A stretch of 59,445 nt of DNA from NCBI GenBank assembly GCA_947467145.1, contig CANIGJ010000026.1, positions 1 to 59,445 of the forward strand, in the 5' to 3' direction. Position 1 is the stretch's first letter, and each line of letters begins with the position of its first letter. The stretch comes from Rhodospirillaceae bacterium (GTDB taxonomy: Bacteria > Pseudomonadota > Alphaproteobacteria > Rhodospirillales > UBA2165). Of the stretch, positions 26,064-34,869 are shown piece by piece. The translations under genes and the position numbers were made by a program. The notes below the pieces were generated by a model. The model was given only the letters and a program-made list of their open reading frames with translations, was not told where the DNA came from and did not search any database.

Positions 26064-27085
26064 AATTTATCCAATCCCATCGATTTTTTGATCTTGTCCA
26101 CGGTCTCAGGTTTCAACGCCATGATCTCGTCTACGAAGTCGCGGATCTCCTTGCCGGTGATCGGCGCGATCTCGAATTTCAGCTTGTCGGCCTCGGCCAG
26201 GAAATCCGGATCCCTGAGCGTATCCATGTAGGCCTTTTCCATCGCCTTCACGCGATCTTCCGGCACGCCCGGCGCCATAACCATCGCGCGGTCTTCGATG
26301 CCCCATTCGACGAACTTCATGATCTGACGGTCCTCGTCGGTCTTGGCGAAGGACGACAGCAAGGGGATGCTTGGCAGGTCGGGATGGCTCTTGGAGGCGA
26401 ACTGGACGAGATGAGTCAGTTTGCCTTCGCTCACCCACTGCGGGCGCGTGCTCTTCCAGCCGTCATATTGCGCGCATAGCCCATGCACCTCGCCGCGTTC
26501 CATGGCGATGCGGACCTCGTTGCCGCCGGGATAGCCGAGCACCATCTTGAACTTGGTGCCGATCAGGCTGTTGGCGGCCAATGGATAGGTGTAGGTAAGG
26601 CTGCCTGTATCGAAGGAACCGATGATGTCTTCCTTCTGCTGAGCCTCGGCGATGGTTTGTGCGGGCGAGGTCTTGAGAACCGTGCAGGTGACGACGGCTT
26701 CACCCCAGCCGCCCAGCCAATGCCATTTTTTCGGATCGTATTTAACCGCGCTGTCGCCGAGCACGACGCGCTTGGCCGTCTGGCTTAGCGGTGTGATCAG
26801 CACCGTGCCGTCCTTGGGCAGCACGTTATAGACATTGTTGAGGGCGATGACGCCGCCGGCGCCCAATTGATGCTCAACGATGACCTTGGGATTGCCGGGG
26901 ATATGTTTGGGCAGGTAGCGCGCCAAGGTCTGCGCGAAGGTGGAATAGAGCCCGCCGGCGGCGACGCCGACATAGATCGATACGGTTTTGTTTTTGTAGA
27001 AATCCGCGACCGCATCGGCGGCTTGGGCTGCATGCGACGCGACGAGCAGTACGGCGCTCAAGGCGACGGAAAAGCGCAATTTCAT
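26060..27085 (-). CDS. Bug/TctC family periplasmic solute-binding protein
   Basis: A 341-residue protein with a Sec signal peptide (MKLRFSVALSAVLLVASHAAQA, cleavage after AQA) and the start of the Bug fold, 'ADFYKNKTVSIYVGVAAGGLYSTFAQTLARYLPKHIPGNPKVIVEHQLGAGG'. Such proteins bind carboxylates for tripartite tricarboxylate transporters or for sensing. No TctA or TctB gene lies nearby. It closely resembles the next upstream gene along most of its length, indicating tandem duplication. The aldolase gene overlaps its 3' end. Confidence 0.9.
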   Translation of the reverse strand: MKLRFSVALSAVLLVASHAAQAADAVADFYKNKTVSIYVGVAAGGLYSTFAQTLARYLPKHIPGNPKVIVEHQLGAGGVIALNNVYNVLPKDGTVLITPLSQTAKRVVLGDSAVKYDPKKWHWLGGWGEAVVTCTVLKTSPAQTIAEAQQKEDIIGSFDTGSLTYTYPLAANSLIGTKFKMVLGYPGGNEVRIAMERGEVHGLCAQYDGWKSTRPQWVSEGKLTHLVQFASKSHPDLPSIPLLSSFAKTDEDRQIMKFVEWGIEDRAMVMAPGVPEDRVKAMEKAYMDTLRDPDFLAEADKLKFEIAPITGKEIRDFVDEIMALKPETVDKIKKSMGLDKL

Positions 27086-27130
27086 AACGTCCTCCCCTGA
27101 TTACGAGAACGCATACGGCGTTGTTGTGTT

Positions 27131-28150
27131 TTACATGCCCATGGCTTTTCTGACCTTGGCGACGGTTTCCGGTTTCAACTGCATCATTTGTTCGATGGAT
27201 GCGCGGACTTCTTGCCCGGTGGTCGGGAAAATCTCGAATTTCAGCTTGGTCGCGTCTTCGAGGAATTGCGGATCGTTGAGCGTATCGATGTAGGCTTTTT
27301 GCATCGTCGCGGCGCGCGCGGCCGGAACGCCCGGCGCCATGACGCTGGCGCGGTCCTCCAGACCCGATTGGATGAAGCGGAAAATCTCGCGCTCCTCGTC
27401 GTTGCGGGCGAGTTCGGACAGCAACGGTGTATTGGGCATATCGGCGGACCGTTTGGATGCCAACTGCACCAGATGCGCGAGCTTGCCGTCGGCCAGCCAT
27501 TCCGGCTTGGCGCTTTTCCAGCCTTCGAACTGGCCGCAGAAGCCGTGCACCTCGCCGCGCTCCATGGCGAGACGGACTTGCGATCCGCCGTTATAGCCCG
27601 AGACCAACTTCATCTTGGTGCCCAGGATGTTATTGATCAGCAGCGGGTTGGTATGGGTGTTCGAGCCGGTGTCGAGGGTGCCGATGACGACTTCTTTCGT
27701 TTTGGCTTCTTCAAGCGTGGTGGCCGGCGAGCTTTTCCACACGGTGCAGTCGTTGACCGCTTCGCCCCAGCCGCCGATCCAGTTCCATTTGAGCGGATCG
27801 AACTTGGCTTCGGGTTCGCCCAATACGATGCGTTTGGTCAGGCTCCCGCTCAAGGTGAGCATGACCGTGCCGTCCTTGGGCAGGACGTTATAGACGTTGT
27901 TGGCGGCGATCAGGCCGCTGGCCCCCGGTTGATGCTGCACCACGATGGTTGGATTGCCGGGAATGTGGCGCGTCATGTGCTTCGCCAGGGTTTGGGCAAA
28001 GGTCGAATAGACGCCGCCCGCAGCCAAGCCGACATAGATGCTGACGGTTTTGCCTTTATAGAAATCGGCAATCGGATCGGCGGCCTGCGCTGCTGGCGCG
28101 AGCGCGAGTGACACGATGGCCGCGAGCGCGGCTGCGAAGCGCTGGATCAC
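27131..28150 (-). CDS. Bug/TctC family periplasmic solute-binding protein, tandem paralogue
   Basis: A 339-residue paralogue of the downstream Bug gene, with signal peptide MIQRFAAALAAIVSLALAPAAQA and the same opening, 'ADFYKGKTVSIYVGLAAGGVYSTFAQTL'. Shared blocks such as 'NNVYNVLPKDGTVM/L' and 'MERGEVHG' plus the same clustered Trp motif 'WIGGWGEAV' against 'WLGGWGEAV' show common descent. Two copies in one operon may bind two related carboxylates, or one may act as a sensor. It lies 45 bases upstream of its paralogue and 21 bases downstream of the isochorismatase gene. Confidence 0.9.
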   Translation of the reverse strand: MIQRFAAALAAIVSLALAPAAQAADPIADFYKGKTVSIYVGLAAGGVYSTFAQTLAKHMTRHIPGNPTIVVQHQPGASGLIAANNVYNVLPKDGTVMLTLSGSLTKRIVLGEPEAKFDPLKWNWIGGWGEAVNDCTVWKSSPATTLEEAKTKEVVIGTLDTGSNTHTNPLLINNILGTKMKLVSGYNGGSQVRLAMERGEVHGFCGQFEGWKSAKPEWLADGKLAHLVQLASKRSADMPNTPLLSELARNDEEREIFRFIQSGLEDRASVMAPGVPAARAATMQKAYIDTLNDPQFLEDATKLKFEIFPTTGQEVRASIEQMMQLKPETVAKVRKAMGM

Positions 28151-28171
28151 CTGAAGTCTCCCTGAAAGTAT

Positions 28172-28879
28172 TTATTCCGCGGCACGGGCGTGGGCCGAAT
28201 CGCCCTGCAACAGCCCGATCACCTCGTCTGTGGTGCGCACATCGCCGAACGATTCGAAGATGTTGTTGAGTGTGGCGAAATGATGATCCTCGATGCGCGC
28301 GGCATTGGCGTCCGAGACCATGATGGTGCGGAAATTCATCATCATCGCGTCCAGCGCCGAGGTCATGCAGCACACATTGGTGAGTGTGCCGGTGATGATG
28401 ACGTTTTCGACGCCGCGTTCGCGCAGGATTTTTGCCAGATCGGACGATTCCGGCAGAAAGGCGCTGAAGCGGCTTTTGGGCACCCACAAGTCGTGGGGAT
28501 CGGTCTGCATTTCCGGCCACAGCGCATGCATATGGCTGCCGGCGCGCATGGCGTCGAGATTGCCCTGCGAGCGGTCGGGCGAATTCAAGCGCTCGTAGAA
28601 GACCGACCAGGAATCGAGATGACTCTCGTCATGCGTCATCTGGATCCATACGACCGGGCTGCCGGCGGTGCGCGCCGCGTCGGCCAATCGGTTGATGGCG
28701 GGCACGATGGCGCGGGCATTCGGCACTTCGACCGCCGCACCCGGCTCCATGAAATAATTCTGCATATCGACCACGATCAGGGCGGTCTTGGCGGCGGCGA
28801 GCTGAGTGACAAGATGGAATTGGCCGCGACGCTGCAACGCGCGTTCGGCGACATCGGGACGGATTGCGGGCGGGGTCAT
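28172..28879 (-). CDS. Isochorismatase-like cysteine hydrolase
   Basis: A 235-residue hydrolase with the Asp-Lys-Cys triad of the family: Asp in 'LIVVDMQNYF', Lys in 'WVPKSRFSAF', and Cys in 'IITGTLTNVCCMTSALDAMMMNF', preceded by the non-proline cis-peptide region. Members hydrolyse amides such as nicotinamide, ureido compounds or maleamate, or vinyl ethers. At the head of a run with a ring-cleavage dioxygenase, an amide-hydrolysing role (for example a maleamate-type intermediate) is attractive but unproven. It is the first gene of the minus-strand operon; the 245 bases upstream hold short inverted repeats only. Confidence 0.85.
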   Translation of the reverse strand: MTPPAIRPDVAERALQRRGQFHLVTQLAAAKTALIVVDMQNYFMEPGAAVEVPNARAIVPAINRLADAARTAGSPVVWIQMTHDESHLDSWSVFYERLNSPDRSQGNLDAMRAGSHMHALWPEMQTDPHDLWVPKSRFSAFLPESSDLAKILRERGVENVIITGTLTNVCCMTSALDAMMMNFRTIMVSDANAARIEDHHFATLNNIFESFGDVRTTDEVIGLLQGDSAHARAAE

Positions 28880-28900
28880 GGGTGCCTCCTGTTTTCATTT

Positions 28901-28937
28901 CCCGTGTTTACGGGTTTCTTATGCTATCGATCATAAG
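28901..28937. promoter_or_regulatory. Inverted repeats upstream of the isochorismatase operon
   Basis: CCCGT-GTTT-ACGGG (28901-28914) is a perfect short hairpin, and CTTATG (28918-28923) with CATAAG (28932-28937) form an inverted repeat eight bases apart. They lie 22-58 bases upstream of the minus-strand start, a plausible operator location. The rest of 28938-29124 shows nothing I can interpret. Confidence 0.3.
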
Positions 28938-29124
28938 CGCCGGATTTCCTTCGTGCAAAGCCGGGAAACGGCGCGCACTCGGCGCGAAAGCCGAACCCGG
29001 AGTTGTACGTAGGGTTCATGGTAAGTTCCGCGTGCAAAACCGCTCGTCTCGACCGGGGCTTCGGATGTAATGTCCGAGTCAACGATGGGTCGTTACGGCG
29101 ACCGGGGTCGGTTCGGGGGACTAA

Positions 29125-29561
29125 ATGAATAGCACGGTAACGGTGGCCGATCTTCTGGCCACCAAGCGCCCGCCGCCGCTGCCGCGCAACCGGCCAAGCC
29201 CTCGGCCGAGGAAACCAAGCTCGGGTCCGGCGATATCATTTTCAGCGAAGGTGAAGCGGGCGAGATCGCCTATCTGATCGTTTCGGGTTCGGTGGAAATC
29301 CTGAAGCGTGCGGGCGGACGCGACATCGTCATCGGCGAGGTCGGGCCTGGCAGCATCATCGGCGAAATGGCGCTGATCGATTCACAACCGCGCATGGCGA
29401 CGGCGCGCACGACGACCGATACGGTCGTGAACACCATCCCGCGCGAAGCGATCAAGGCGCGGCTGGATAAGCTCGAAAAATTCGATCCCGTGCTGCGCCG
29501 CCTGATGGGCATGTTCGTCGATCGCATGCGCGACCTTCGTTATATGTCGGCCGATTCCTAG
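29125..29561 (+). pseudogene. Cyclic-nucleotide-binding-domain protein with an apparent frameshift
   Basis: The only sensible start, ATG 29125 (MNSTVTVADLLATK), lies in a frame that hits a stop before the domain is read. The domain itself sits in the adjacent frame: 'AQPAKPSAEETKLGSGDIIF', then 'EGEAGEIAYLIVSGSVEIL', the cassette 'IGEMALIDSQPRMATART' and a C-terminal helix, ending at 29561. A shift of one base after the Lys codon at 29164-29166, within the GCCGCCGCCGCTGCC tract, joins the two into one plausible protein of about 145 residues. Within the domain frame the first start is a GTG at 29292, which would cut the beta-roll. It is either a mutated gene or a sequence error. The intact form would be a stand-alone cNMP sensor. 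Confidence 0.6.
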
Positions 29562-29655
29562 GCCCTGAACCGCCGCGCATTGCGGCTTCGCCTGATTTGC
29601 GCTCCAATATCCCGGCCAGCGGCATCAAGACCGCACGGTAAACAGGAGGCAAAAG

Positions 29656-30678
29656 ATGATCGCTCGATTTTTATCATTCGGATTGGCGTTGTTCTTCAGC
29701 GCGATGGCGTGCGCGCCTTCGGCGGACGCGCAGGATGCGGCGGCGTTCTACAAGGGGAAAACCATCAAGTTCATCGTCGGTTACGGCACCGGCGGCGGCT
29801 ATGACGCCTATGCCCGCATGCTGGCGCCGCATCTGTCGAAGGCGATGGACGCCAATGTGATCGTCCAGAACCAGCCGGGCGCCGGTGGGCTGGTCGCCCT
29901 CAACGGTGTCTACAATTCGGCGGGCGACGGCACGCAGATCATGATCGTCAACGGCACGGCCGCCGGTCTGTCACAGCTCGTCGGCGACGATAACGTGCGC
30001 TACGATCTGACCAAAGTCAGCAATCTCGGCGTTGTGTCGTCCTCGCCGTGGATCTGGGTGTCGGGACCGAAATCGTCGCTGACCACGGCGCAAGATTTCC
30101 TGAAACCGGGCCAGAAATCCATCTGGGGCGGTGGCGGTCAGATCGACGGGTTGTCGGATGGTGCCGCGATCACCTGCATGGCGCTCAAAATGGATTGCAA
30201 GATCGTGCGCGGCTATGAAGGCAGCGCGCAGGTGGCCCTGGCCTTGGCGCGCGGCGAGGTCGATGCGCTGTATGTCTCCGACACCTCGGCCAACAATTAC
30301 GTCAAGGCCGGCAACGCCAAGGCGATCCTCACCATGTCGCGCGAAAAATCGCAGTTCTTCCCGGACCTACCGTCAGTGTTCGATGCGCTGAAGCTGACCG
30401 ACGAGCAGAAATGGTGGTTCGATTTCCGCGCTACACTCGACGATCTCGGCCGCATCATCGTGGCGCCGCCGAATCTTGCGAAGGAACAATTGGCTTATCT
30501 GCAGGAAACCGTGCGTAAGGTCCTGGCCGATCCGGAGGTCATCGCCGAAGGTGCCAAGACGCAGCGTTATATCGGCTATCGCGATCCGGCGGCGACGGCA
30601 AAGATGCTGAGTACGGTCCTGACCAACATCACGCCGGCGCAGAAGAAAACGCTGACCGACGCGGTGATGAAGGAATAA
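29656..30678 (+). CDS. Bug/TctC family periplasmic solute-binding protein, third copy
   Basis: A 340-residue Bug protein with signal peptide MIARFLSFGLALFFSAMACAPSADA and mature start 'QDAAAFYKGKTIKFIVGYGTGGGYDAYARMLAPHL'. The conserved 'GGGYDxYAR' and 'NQPGAGGL' loops form the carboxylate site. It is more distant from the two minus-strand Bug proteins than they are from each other. An AGGAGG ribosome site precedes the ATG. It is monocistronic, between the frameshifted cNMP gene and the converging VOC gene, and has no TctAB partner nearby. Confidence 0.9.
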   Translation: MIARFLSFGLALFFSAMACAPSADAQDAAAFYKGKTIKFIVGYGTGGGYDAYARMLAPHLSKAMDANVIVQNQPGAGGLVALNGVYNSAGDGTQIMIVNGTAAGLSQLVGDDNVRYDLTKVSNLGVVSSSPWIWVSGPKSSLTTAQDFLKPGQKSIWGGGGQIDGLSDGAAITCMALKMDCKIVRGYEGSAQVALALARGEVDALYVSDTSANNYVKAGNAKAILTMSREKSQFFPDLPSVFDALKLTDEQKWWFDFRATLDDLGRIIVAPPNLAKEQLAYLQETVRKVLADPEVIAEGAKTQRYIGYRDPAATAKMLSTVLTNITPAQKKTLTDAVMKE

Positions 30679-30687
30679 CGGAGTTCC

Positions 30688-31632
30688 TTACGCGACCCAC
30701 AAGGCCTCGGCAGGCTTGAGCTTGCCGATGGCCGACAGGGATTCAGGGCCCGCCAGGTAATACTGGATCAGGCTGCCGTTGAGATCGCGCACGAAGACGC
30801 TGCGCCGTGTGCCGTGCTCGACGACGCGCTCCACATCCGCGCCGCGCTCCTTGAGCTTGGCTTCCACATCATCCAGATCGTTCGGATCGTTCAGTTCAAA
30901 CGCGCCGTGATGCATGCCGGTGGGCACGCCGGGGATCGGCGCGAAGATCGTCAGACTATGTTCGCCGACCGTGCCGCCGAGGACGACGAACGGCGTATCG
31001 GGCCCGCCGACCAACGGCGTCAGGCCAACCAGATCGGTATAGTGGCGATAGAGCGTCTTGTAATCGGAGGCGACCAAAGTGGCGTGCGAGGCCTTCTTGG
31101 TATGCAGCACGGCATCATCGACGCGTTCGATGGGCGGATCGACCGGATAGCAGCTTTCGGCAACGGGTGGCGTGTCGCCCGGTTCCCATTGATTGCGCCC
31201 GCCGCTGGCATCGACGTCGCCGTTGCGGCGATTGCGCCAATCGTCCAGCACGTCGGTATAGACCTCGAAGCGGTTGCCGTCCGGATCGCGGCCGTAGCAG
31301 CAATGCGCGATATCGGCGGTCAGGGTGAAATCGAACTTGAAGCCGTAATCGGCGATCCGCTCGTAGCCCTTCACCAGATCGACCTCGTTTTCGAGCTCGA
31401 AGGCCAGGTGATGCAGGCCGGGCTTCTGGCCCTTGCCGCGCGGCGTGTCGAGATCGAATACGGCCGAGTCGTGATAGGTGTTGCCGTTGGACAGGAACGC
31501 GCCCTTCAGGTCGGTACGGCGATAGACCTCCTGCAGGCCGGCGATGTCGTTGTGCCACTTGGCGGCGGCGCGCCAATCGTCGACCCAATAATTCACATGA
31601 CCCATGCGGCGCGGACGAAAGATCGATTCCAT
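30688..31632 (-). CDS. Two-domain VOC protein, extradiol-dioxygenase-like
   Basis: A 314-residue protein of two VOC modules. The N-terminal module keeps a full 2-His-1-Glu set ('MGHVNYWVDD', 'GLHHLAFELE', 'DPDGNRFEVYTD'). The C-terminal module has His in 'KASHATLVAS' and 'GMHHGAFEL', but the last position is Gln ('DLNGSLIQYYL'). In most two-domain extradiol enzymes the C-terminal module is catalytic, so the active site may have moved or activity differs. I start it at ATG 31632 with AGGGAG upstream; the frame stays open to 31761 but would overlap the next gene. It is the last gene of a four-gene minus-strand run. Confidence 0.83.
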   Translation of the reverse strand: MESIFRPRRMGHVNYWVDDWRAAAKWHNDIAGLQEVYRRTDLKGAFLSNGNTYHDSAVFDLDTPRGKGQKPGLHHLAFELENEVDLVKGYERIADYGFKFDFTLTADIAHCCYGRDPDGNRFEVYTDVLDDWRNRRNGDVDASGGRNQWEPGDTPPVAESCYPVDPPIERVDDAVLHTKKASHATLVASDYKTLYRHYTDLVGLTPLVGGPDTPFVVLGGTVGEHSLTIFAPIPGVPTGMHHGAFELNDPNDLDDVEAKLKERGADVERVVEHGTRRSVFVRDLNGSLIQYYLAGPESLSAIGKLKPAEALWVA

Positions 31633-31646
31633 CGCGAAGCTCCCTA

Positions 31647-32708
31647 TTAAAGCAGGCTTTTGCCTTCGAAACGTTTGCGCCAGGCAGGCAAGACATCCGG
31701 ATTGACGACATGGCGCGGCACTTGTCCGCGCAATGCCGCAAGGGCGGCATCGGTCGCCCACTTGATGTTTTCGCCCTGCGTACCGCCGCCGCTGCCGCCG
31801 ACCATGTGTGGGGTCAGCAGGACCTTATCGCCAAGGCTGAGCAGCGGCGATTGTTTCGGCACAGGTTCGACATTGAAGGCATCGAGCGCGGCCCCACGCA
31901 GGCGGTTTTGGTCGAGTGCATCGTAGAGCGCGTCCTCATCGACCAGTGGCCCGCGCGCCGTATTGATCAGGATCGCCGACGGCTTCATCAGCTTGAGCGA
32001 GTCCTTGCTGATCAGGTTGCGCGTTTCCTTGTTGAGATCGCAATGGAGCGTAACGACGTCGGACTCTTTCAGCAGCGTTTCGAGATTCGTCGGCGTCGCG
32101 TTGTGATGCACGAATTTGGATTCGTCGACGTAAGGGTCATACGCCAACACGCGCACGCGCCAGGGCGCGAGCAGATCGGCAAGGCGCGATCCAATGCGGC
32201 CCAGGCCGACGATGCCGATGGTGATGCCACCATAGCCGTCCTGCCGGCGTCCCATAAAGGTGCCGTTGAGCTCGGCCTTGCGCCAACCACCGTTGCGCAC
32301 TTCGCGGTCGAGCTCGGGCAGGCGTTTGAGCATCGACAGCATCATGGCGAACGCGCCTTCGGCGACACCACCCCAATTGGATTCGACTGGCGCGTGGGTC
32401 ACCAGAATGCCCATGGCGGTGCAATCGTCGAGATCGATATCGTCGTAGCCGATATTGTAGCGCGCAATGACGCGCAGATCGGGGTAGGGGGTGAGGAGCT
32501 TGCGATCCATCATCAACCCTTCCATGCGCGCGCCCAGCATGGCGACGGCATTCGGGCCCATGGCCTGGAACTTTTCGCAGGTGGCGCCGAGTGAGGCGCG
32601 CCAGGTCGGATCGCCGAACATCAGATCGCATCCGGCCTGTTCGAGGATCTTGTGCGACGCGCCTTCCTTGTCGCTGGGGATATAGACGTAGGTCTTCGGT
32701 TTAGACAT
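31647..32708 (-). CDS. D-isomer-specific 2-hydroxyacid dehydrogenase
   Basis: A 353-residue NAD(P)-dependent dehydrogenase. The Rossmann motif is 'GIVGLGRIGSRLADLLAPW' with the Asp-like end of strand 2 in 'VLAYDPYVDESKF'. The catalytic Arg is in 'INTARGPLVDEDAL', Glu in 'ALDAFNVEPVP' and His in 'LLTPHMVGGS', the complete triad of the family. It would interconvert a 2-hydroxy acid and a 2-oxo acid. It abuts the esterase gene (stop and start one base apart) and precedes the VOC gene by 14 bases, consistent with one catabolic transcript. Confidence 0.92.
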   Translation of the reverse strand: MSKPKTYVYIPSDKEGASHKILEQAGCDLMFGDPTWRASLGATCEKFQAMGPNAVAMLGARMEGLMMDRKLLTPYPDLRVIARYNIGYDDIDLDDCTAMGILVTHAPVESNWGGVAEGAFAMMLSMLKRLPELDREVRNGGWRKAELNGTFMGRRQDGYGGITIGIVGLGRIGSRLADLLAPWRVRVLAYDPYVDESKFVHHNATPTNLETLLKESDVVTLHCDLNKETRNLISKDSLKLMKPSAILINTARGPLVDEDALYDALDQNRLRGAALDAFNVEPVPKQSPLLSLGDKVLLTPHMVGGSGGGTQGENIKWATDAALAALRGQVPRHVVNPDVLPAWRKRFEGKSLL

Positions 32709-33584
32709 CTAGAGTCCAATCATTTTGATGAAGGCCTTACCGAAGGCGCTGTTGGGATCGATCTGCGTGCGCGCGATCGAGAAATGATGGTCGCCTTTGC
32801 ATTCGAAGGCTTCGACCTTGAGTCCTGCCGCGGCCAGGGCCTCGGCGAAATCACGCGACTGGCGCTGGAATTCGTCGGTTTCCTTGTCGCCCCAGGCGAC
32901 GATCAGCGGACAGCTTTTGCGCGGCAGATGATGATAGGGGCTGTGGGCGCGCGCGACCTCCTTGGTCATGCCAAGCTCGTCGTTGTAGCCCGCGGTCGCA
33001 CCGACCAGCGCTTCCATGTCGTAGACGCCGGATGACAGGCAGGCACCCTTGAACACATTTTCCGGCACGCCATATTTCGCGTGCCAACCGTCCATCAGCA
33101 AAGTGCCGGTGAGATGCCCGCCCGCCGAATGCCCGCAGACAGTGATGCGATTGGGATCACCGCCGTATGTGGCAATGTTCTTGTAGACCCAGGTGACGGC
33201 GCTGCGTACATGGTCGACGATCTGGTCAATGCGATAGGCGGGGGCCAAACCGTAATCGATGGTGACCCACACACAACCTTGTGGCACCAGGCTCTCGGCC
33301 GGAAAGCCGCGCCCGTTCTTCGAGCCGGCGCGCCAGCCGCCGCCATGCACATCGATGACGACGGGATAGCCACCGGACTTCTTGTCCTTCGGATAATAGA
33401 TGTCGAGTTTCTGCAGCGGCTCGGTGCCGTAGGCGACATCGATCTCGCACGCGATTGTTTTACGCGTGCGTGCCGTATCGGCGCCGTTCTGCTGCTGGAT
33501 CTGTTCGATATTCGCCACACCCGCGCCGGCATTGATCTGTCCGGTCAATTGCTCGGCAGTATAGTTTCGATAGACGGTGCTCAC
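32709..33584 (-). CDS. Alpha/beta hydrolase (esterase/kynurenine-formamidase-like), copy 1
   Basis: A 291-residue serine hydrolase. The oxyanion motif is 'IDVHGGGWRAGSKNGRGF', the nucleophile elbow '[13 protein letters not shown]' (GHSAG), and the C-terminal catalytic His lies in 'CKGDHHFSIART'. An Asp in 'VAWGDKETDEF' completes the triad. No signal peptide. It is a close paralogue of the upstream neighbour, three bases away, with the shared sequence '[26 protein letters not shown]'. The family includes carboxylesterases and N-formylkynurenine formamidase; the true substrate is not clear. Confidence 0.88.
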   Translation of the reverse strand: MSTVYRNYTAEQLTGQINAGAGVANIEQIQQQNGADTARTRKTIACEIDVAYGTEPLQKLDIYYPKDKKSGGYPVVIDVHGGGWRAGSKNGRGFPAESLVPQGCVWVTIDYGLAPAYRIDQIVDHVRSAVTWVYKNIATYGGDPNRITVCGHSAGGHLTGTLLMDGWHAKYGVPENVFKGACLSSGVYDMEALVGATAGYNDELGMTKEVARAHSPYHHLPRKSCPLIVAWGDKETDEFQRQSRDFAEALAAAGLKVEAFECKGDHHFSIARTQIDPNSAFGKAFIKMIGL

Positions 33585-33587
33585 GGA

Positions 33588-34466
33588 TCAGACCCCGATC
33601 ATCTTCATCATGGCCTTATGTAACTCGCTATCCGCATTGGCGAACTCGCGCGACATCGCGAAATGATGCGCACCCGGCACGACGATTTCGGTGACCGACA
33701 ATCCCGACGCCTTCCAGGCCTTGGCGAAATCCGCGCTCTGGCGTTTGAACTCGGGCAGTTCGGGCGCGCCATAACCGATGATCAGCGGGCCGAAGCTCTT
33801 GGGCAGATGAAAGATCGGGCTGTTCCGCTTGGCTTCGGCCGCATCCATCTTGAGCGCGTCGTTGGGCCCGCCGGATGCGGCAAGCTGCACCGCCATCATG
33901 TCGTAGACGCCGGACATGGCGCAGGCACCCTTCACCACATTTTCCGGTACGCCGTATTTCGCATGCCAGCCGGGCATCAAGGTCGTGCCGGTCAGGTGCC
34001 CGCCCGCCGAATTACCGGATACGAAAATGCGGTTCGGATCGCCGCCGTATTTGGCGATGTTCCTGTAGGTCCACGCCACCGCACTGCGCACATGATCGAC
34101 GATGGTGTCCATCTTGCTGGCGGGCGCCAGGCCGTAATCGATCGGCACCCACGTCACGCCCTTGGGCACGATGGCCTCGGCCACGAAGGCGCGCGCGTTT
34201 TTGCTGCCGGCCGTCCAGCCGCCGCCATGGATATCGATCAGCACCGGCGCATTTGCCGTGGTGGCTGGAAAGATATCGAGCTTCTCAAGATCGGTTTCGC
34301 CATAGGCGACGTTGCGCTCGTTTTTCAACGCAGCGCTGACGCGTTTGCTCTGTTCGGCGTTCCATTGCTGGTAGGCGCCGAGATCGCTCACCGTTGCCGC
34401 CGGATTGTATTGGACGGTCAATTCCTGGGCGCTGTAGCCGCCATAGACCTTGTCGCCATTGGGCAT
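33588..34466 (-). CDS. Alpha/beta hydrolase (esterase/kynurenine-formamidase-like), copy 2
   Basis: A 292-residue paralogue of the downstream hydrolase. It has '[18 protein letters not shown]', nucleophile elbow '[13 protein letters not shown]' (GNSAG, with Asn where copy 1 has His), and the His-containing tail '[13 protein letters not shown]'. The start is ATG 34466 with GGGAGGG upstream; the frame is open to 34517. It heads the four-gene minus-strand run and is divergent from the glycine riboswitch. The GNSAG change beside the nucleophile suggests different specificity from copy 1. Confidence 0.88.
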   Translation of the reverse strand: MPNGDKVYGGYSAQELTVQYNPAATVSDLGAYQQWNAEQSKRVSAALKNERNVAYGETDLEKLDIFPATTANAPVLIDIHGGGWTAGSKNARAFVAEAIVPKGVTWVPIDYGLAPASKMDTIVDHVRSAVAWTYRNIAKYGGDPNRIFVSGNSAGGHLTGTTLMPGWHAKYGVPENVVKGACAMSGVYDMMAVQLAASGGPNDALKMDAAEAKRNSPIFHLPKSFGPLIIGYGAPELPEFKRQSADFAKAWKASGLSVTEIVVPGAHHFAMSREFANADSELHKAMMKMIGV

Positions 34467-34624
34467 GAGGCCCTCCCTGATTCTGTTTAGTTTTCTTATG
34501 GAAAAGCATGCCCGCACGGGCTTGGAGGCGCAATCCCAAGCAGGAGCGGATTTTCCTTTGCGCTGCGGAAGAACTCTTGCCCACTCAATGGAACGGCGAT
34601 ACGCTCTTAAGGTCCAATTGATGG

Positions 34625-34820
34625 CACGGGAGAGTTCGAGAGGCGCGTATCGCCGTCTCGACGCCGAAGGAGCAACCGCCCCGGAAACTCTCAGGCACCG
34701 GAACCGTGTTGTCAGGACAATCTGGAGAGAGGCACCTCGTGAAGGTGCCCACCGAAGGGGATGCTCGTCCGTTGTGCGCGGTCGGCTGAAACTCTCAGGT
34801 ACCGTGACAGATGGGGCGCT
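34625..34820 (+). promoter_or_regulatory. Tandem glycine riboswitch (gcvT type), two aptamers
   Basis: Two consecutive glycine aptamers are recognisable. The first has GGGAGAG near 34629, 'GCCGAAGGAGCAA', the invariant 'GAAACTCTCAGG' at about 34684-34695, and 'AGGACAATCTGGAGAG'. The second has 'CACCGAAGGGGATG' after the linker, a second 'GAAACTCTCAGG' at about 34788-34799, and the closing 'GACAGATGGGG'. Downstream is a hairpin GGACCGAAGGTTCGGTCC (34823-34840) without a T-run, then GGGGGAACT before the malate synthase start. Control is therefore more likely translational or by another structure than by intrinsic termination. The usual effect of glycine is activation. Confidence 0.93.
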
Positions 34821-34869
34821 GGGGGACCGAAGGTTCGGTCCGATGGCGTCTGTCTATCACGGGGGAACT

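Noticed and set aside
29068..29124. tRNA or small RNA upstream of the frameshifted cNMP gene
   Set aside because: GC-rich short repeats exist but no cloverleaf or terminator could be drawn.
34450..34869. N-terminal extension of malate synthase G by 140 codons
   Set aside because: This stretch is the glycine riboswitch leader; GlcB homology and a ribosome site begin at 34870.
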